Of a stretch of 64,000 bases of DNA, positions 59,324 through 64,000 are shown piece by piece. The stretch spans positions 62,001-126,000 of the forward strand of contig VJWM01000260.1 in assembly GCA_010909165.1 (NCBI GenBank). Direction: 5' to 3'. This DNA comes from Anthoceros angustus (lineage: Eukaryota; Streptophyta; Anthocerotopsida; Anthocerotales; Anthocerotaceae). How positions within the stretch are numbered: position 1 is the stretch's first letter; each line of letters begins with the position of its first letter. Position numbers and translations under genes: made by a program. Below the pieces are notes generated by a model. It did no database searches, was not told the DNA's origin, and worked only from the letters and a program-made list of their open reading frames with translations.

Positions 59324-60132
59324 ATAAAGCTCCGCAGGCAGAAACGCAGAGCGATATGCAGTACTAGTTACAGAGTTCTCAACCGAGCAATATGCTAGGC
59401 CAAGGAATAAGGCTTAGCCTCCAGCCAATCACTCACTCTTTCACCTTTGGTCGACTCGGGACCTGTCTCACCACGGATATATCAGAAACCACTAACAAAG
59501 AAGGATCTCAATTCTGAAACAAGAGAGGCAGAATATCACAACGGTCACACTGTTACACACCCTGAGCAGCGCGCCTGTCTATCATAGTGAACAAGAATGT
59601 GCTACGAGGCGGACAAGAAGGGATTAAGAAGGGACTATCAAGGAAAAAAGAGCCGTTTCAATCAGACACCAACCTCGCATCTAAGTTTCCCCCAACTGGC
59701 AGCATTTACGTCCAAATCTGCTTCCTCCTACAGGTCTGAGAAAGGAGGTGACGGCAGAGGCTGTATTTCTTGTGCCCCGGCCAGACTACTGTTCATTGGC
59801 TCGTCTTGCTACAAGCACAGACGCGCGCATTCCCGCCTTTGGCAGTCGGATGGACCGGTTCCAAGATCGGTAGTGTGGACAGTGGCGTGTGGAGCTCTGG
59901 GAGCGAGTACTTCGGGGTTGCGAAGGAAAGAGAGTTTGAATCGCCCGGAAAACGGTCCACGGTCCTCCTAACATGACAACGTAGACCAGACCGGTGGAAG
60001 TTACCTAACCGCAGTCCATCCTTGGGATTGCTAACTACTTACAAAGCTCCGACCCACTAACAACGTTGCAATACATTGACGATGAATTAGTGCTTCATGT
60101 ACAAGACTTCTTGCATCCCTGCTGGTTGAGCC
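59324..60132. other. Spacer: promoter of the HeH gene and 3' flank of PTEN2
   Basis: A 124-codon plus-strand frame (59,597-59,971) lacks motifs and is open on the opposite strand too; I do not call it. Confidence 0.45.
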
Positions 60133-63100
60133 TCACCCTTCCTCTTCGCTGTCGTAATCTTCATCGTCACCGAATGTGAACAGAGACGCATCAGCTGCAT
60201 TTGCAGCAGCCATGGCTTTGAAGTCGCTACCGGTGGCACTATCGTCGGGCTGCTCCACTCCGCTCGTCTCGGCACCAGCCGGGACCTCGTGACCCGGCTC
60301 TTTACCGTCTGCTGCACTGCCCACCACCTCCTGCGGGGACGACGGGATCTCCTTTTGAGGAGGTTCACCTGGAGCCACCTCGGTGCCCCCACTTGTCTGC
60401 TCTACCCTCTCAACACCCTGTCCAGCCTTGGACACTTCATGGGAAACCCTGTCCGCTTCCTTGGCTGCACCTTCAGTGGCCCCGGCTGCTGAAGCACCTT
60501 CTGCATTGTCCGCACTACTGGGCTTCGCACCAACCACCCAAGGGTTTTGTGTAATCCGCACCCTGTCCATGGCGTTACGCATACTTGACAAGGCATTGGA
60601 GAAGGCCCCAAGAGAGTTGCTACTTGGAACTTCACCTTCTTCACTTTGTTGAGACTTGCTTTCTAGTTCCTTCTCCTCTGTCGGCTTCTCCTCCTTCTGT
60701 ACAGCCCTCTTGGAGCTTCTATGAGACCCAGACTTGCTGCCTTCTTCTCCGTCGCTGTCGGAGAAAATATCGTCAGCTTTGGCATCTCCAACTGCACCTG
60801 TGCTTTCTTGACTTCCCAGTTGCTCTGCAGGTTTCGCTGACGGTGGAGCAACAGCAGGTTGGGCTGTTTGCACCGGTCTTCTGGCAGGAAGTGGTGCATC
60901 GAAATCCAAAATCACTACCTCAACTTGAAAACCTGGTGAAGGTAGTTTTCGCTGCACATTCAGTGGGTGCGGGTGAGGGCAGTGTTCACTGGTTAAAGGG
61001 CATCCACAATCCTAGAGAGAGAATGTCACCTTGTCAAACCCATCGAGTTCAAGTGAGTTCAGTATCAACCGGTTTTCCATCATATTTGTGTTCAGCCAGC
61101 TGATAAGAACAACGTCATGGACCAGGGTAAGATTCGGACACATTGCAAGGAAATGAAAAAACACTTGAACTTCATTTACAGAGGAGTCAGACCAACCAGT
61201 AGAAATCACCATGCCGATCTTGGAAATGAACTTTAAAATCCCCATTCAGTTCAGCAACGCAACGTTCACCGGGTAAGGCGAAAACTACAATGCCTTTCCT
61301 TGGCGCGTTAAACCAGAAGTCATCTGGCTGCCCGGCCAAAAGGTCACAGACAGGGACAACGGAATTCAGATGTCGGAGATTGCTTAGAGCCTCACAATCA
61401 ACCAACGCTAATTATAAGCAAGAGACGGCCCACCATCATGTCTTTTGTCCTCGGATGCTTCTTTGTTGAAAACAGCACACCTGATTAGCAACAGCCATTC
61501 TGCAGCTTTAGAAAGGCGGAAACCAAAAGGAGTGGAGTGTTCGCAAGGAGAGAGAGAGTCATCGGTCGATCCTACTTACCATTGTGATCAGATATCGTAA
61601 TGGCAGGCCGGATCCAATAAGGACACTTGTGAAGACGTATCCCCCTGAAGATACACCTGAGAAGGGGACGTACGGAAATGATCGTACAGTGTGTAAGGAG
61701 CCGCTTGGACAAAGTTTCAGCAAACGGCTGGAAATGATGGAGCAACAGTTCAGATACCAACTTTCTGACACTTGAAGTTTCTCCGTTGAAGTCACGTAGG
61801 ATTCGTTCAAAGTACTTAACATACCGCTGACATAGTTGTCACAAAAACACCAAATAAAACTGAGTCAGAAGAGCAAGCATGCGTCCCCCCCTAAGGTACA
61901 ACTATGTGAACGTGACAGAAGGCCTATTCATTTCAAACACTACCTGTGCAGAAATTTTGGAGAGAGAGTGCTCACCACTTGACTGGGCAGGATGAGTCCT
62001 CTCCCATCTACACATCTCTTCTGGTTATAGTACTGAATCGATTCTTCAGCTGTAGGAAAGAACTGCACAAGAAAAAAGCCACTTAAGATATGACCAGCGC
62101 TACTAACTAGGTGCCAAGCAGTAGGAGATAACAAAACTTGATCTCCGCCAATCCACAGGACCTAGTACTGTGTTCAGAGACATTTTTCATACCTTCAGGT
62201 AAAGAAGAAGGGAAGATATCATAAGGCCAGTCCTTGCTTTTCCAGCTTTACAATGAACCACAACCACGTTCTCCAAATCCCCCTTCAGCCAAGAGTAGGC
62301 ACTTTGACAGAAGGCGCCAATCAAATGCAATGGCGGACAATTGTGGTCATTAAAGGGGAAGCAAGCCACCTGATTCATTTAATTGCGAAATAAATTTAGC
62401 CACTTCTCATAAATCCTTACAAACAGACTCTGAAGGGCTGCTGCATTGAACATGACGGAGTGTAAAATTCTCTTTTACCTTGCCTTCGAACAAAGCAGCA
62501 TCATACAACCGCTCAGAGCAAAGATTGTAGACCTTGTACTTGCCCTGTAGCAAAGATTGCACGTGAGAAAAGCCACCTGGTCCAACCCAGAACCAAACCT
62601 ACCTCATGCAACCTGGTCTCACCTTATGACGTGTCTCAAAAAACTGAACAACATCTTCCATGTGGTTGCGATAGAGACCCTGCAACGATAAACGTGGGAC
62701 TCGTCAACCTGTTGGGCGACATCAACCTTGGCCGCCTTCGTAATCACAGGATAATCACAGACGAGACAGACTTCATCTACCTCCACATAACCAAGAAAGC
62801 CTGAGCTGATGTCCCCAGCTGGGAAACCCATGGCGATAACGTTCTCTGTGATGTATGTCATATCCAGGTCAAAAGTTCCCTCCTGCACGATTAAAACACA
62901 TGTTTTTCCTTGGCCCATCATCACTCATGAGTATCCTTACTAGCGTGAATGAAAGGCAAAGTCTCCAGGACTGATGGGTGAAGCCACCTGATAACGTCTT
63001 TTGTTTTGAGACACCATGTGCCTTGCTTTGATTTGGACGACTTTCACTGCATTCCTTGACGTGTCCAAAAAGCCCTTGGTGAAGGTCCCCAGAGCACCCT

Positions 63101-63584
63101 CTGTGACCGGTGAGACCTGGGATCTGTGCTCTGCTGGAGCTGCATCAGCAACGGGAGTCTTGGCCACCGCCCGCTTTCCAAAGCCTCCTGTCAGAAGGCT
63201 GAACGTGGACCTGGGAGCCTCAGCCTCAGCCTGCTGTGGCTCTGGGGCAGCTGACGACGGCATTCTGAAGCCTTTTGCCCACGATGTGAATCCTCCTGCG
63301 AGGGTGGGCTTCGGAGGAGCTTCCCCGACAGATTTTGGTGATGCAGCGTGGGAGGCAGATGGAGGGGGAGTAGGAGTTGGCACGTGATCAGAAACCACCT
63401 GGACTTGCTGCTCATCCTGTCCCTGCTCCTGCTCCGTCTCCTGCTCCTGCCCCAGCTGCTGGGCAGCGTCATCTGGAGGGCCAGCCGACAGCAGCGGCTG
63501 CTCCGGAATGCCCACAGCTTGGAGCTCGTCCGGGTCAGGAGTGCGGCCCACCAAGCTGCTCATCGCTCTCAGATCTACCACCAC
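60133..63584 (-). CDS. PTEN2: PTEN2-like phosphoinositide/protein phosphatase, one-base frame break in exon 4
   Basis: Twelve exons on the minus strand, all at GT-AG sites: 63,584-62,988, 62,882-62,781, 62,679-62,623, 62,545-62,479, 62,369-62,193, 62,062-61,976, 61,826-61,762, 61,656-61,580, 61,480-61,434, 61,327-61,197, 61,099-61,030 and 60,951-60,133. Read with the family frame they give about 764 residues. A proline/glutamine-rich N-terminus is followed by the phosphatase domain (KRRYQEGTFDLDMTYI to PSQVRYVKYFERIL) with the active site HCKAGKARTG (C about 314, R about 320). A C2 domain (CIFRGIRLHKCPYW to RKLPSPGFQVEVV) and a long acidic tail ending in FGDDEDYDSEEEG follow. Plant PTEN2 enzymes dephosphorylate phosphoinositides and bind phosphatidic acid. 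Exon 4 is 67 nt instead of 66: a run of four A (62,520-62,523) puts an extra base after NL, and the frame stops. A methionine at 63,563 (MSSL) is an alternative start. Confidence 0.92.
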
Positions 63585-64000
63585 CCAGACTTACGCTCCT
63601 CTGCCCTTCTTGCACCTGCCCCGCATGATGCTGCTACCCCGCGGAATGAAGCTCCATCCATGCGACCAAGTCCGATCTCTCGACGCAGATCCGAGGCGCC
63701 AGCGATCAAGACGTGCGTAGATGCGTCAGACAGGCGACCAAGCTATTAACACTCAATCGATCGAGCCTTAACCTAGAAGAGTGGCAACACTTGGGCCGAT
63801 CATGCCGTTAATTAGGCCCCTCGCCCCATATGTAAGTTCCATGCCTCTCACTTCCTATTTTCTGTTTACTGGAAGGGCATGCACGGATCCTCGGAGCGCT
63901 TTAGTGATCGCCCTGGGTGTGTCAGGACCACGACTGACAGGCGCACTGGCTTCTTTCGTCTTGTGCAAGCAAGCAATCTTGTTATTACGACATCCCAATG
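63585..64000. other. Upstream flank of PTEN2
   Basis: GC-rich near the start codon, probably leader and promoter. No TATA box or further gene is evident up to the window end. Confidence 0.4.

Noticed and set aside
59597-59971. 124-codon plus-strand frame between two genes
   Set aside because: No motif, no splice-consistent extension, and it lies in the promoter region of the HeH gene.

Overview
This window looks like nuclear DNA of a land plant. It holds a plant-type PTEN2 phosphatase, a plastid-type arogenate/prephenate dehydratase, two J8-type chloroplast J-proteins and a trihelix factor, with GT-AG introns. These sit among CACTA, Copia and LINE remnants. The LINE reverse-transcriptase style and the compact introns make me lean to a seed-free plant (lycophyte, fern or bryophyte), but the sequence alone does not settle this.

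Layout. 1-8.3 kb is repeats (a ~1.3-kb tandem family, hairpin-rich short repeats) and a LINE ORF1 remnant. 8.3-12.4 kb is a GC-rich leader and an intronless trihelix gene. 14.3-16.1 kb is a decayed LINE reverse transcriptase. 17,122-31,437 is one 14.3-kb CACTA element with terminal inverted repeats, a GTA target duplication, a broken TNP2 transposase, a second acidic gene region and a large internal repeat array. 31.6-35.5 kb is GC-rich repeats and a ~1.45-kb tandem duplication with a SINE-like head. 36.4-36.9 kb is a copied fragment of the J8 gene found at 57 kb. 37-38.5 kb is minisatellites.

39.6-44.9 kb is a gene island: arogenate dehydratase (minus) divergent from a three-exon J8-like gene (plus), then an unrecognised gene (minus). 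46,075-49,860 is a Copia element with 116-bp LTRs and an internally inverted integrase segment. 51.5-54.1 kb is tandem repeats. 56.5-63.6 kb is a second gene island: a second J8-like gene (plus), a helix-extension-helix/single-membrane-span protein (minus) and a 12-exon PTEN2-like phosphatase (minus), whose fourth exon carries a one-base frame break.

The four best-understood genes are single-copy-style housekeeping genes: phenylalanine synthesis in plastids, chloroplast co-chaperones and phosphoinositide signalling. They do not form a pathway together. The most striking window-wide signal is that diverged repeat copies differ again and again at CAG/CTG triplets, one copy having CG-like sequence or a short gap where another has CAG or CTG, while the genes look intact at such triplets. 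I read this as a footprint of CHG cytosine methylation, most likely through long-read base-calling error, though a biological cause is not excluded.
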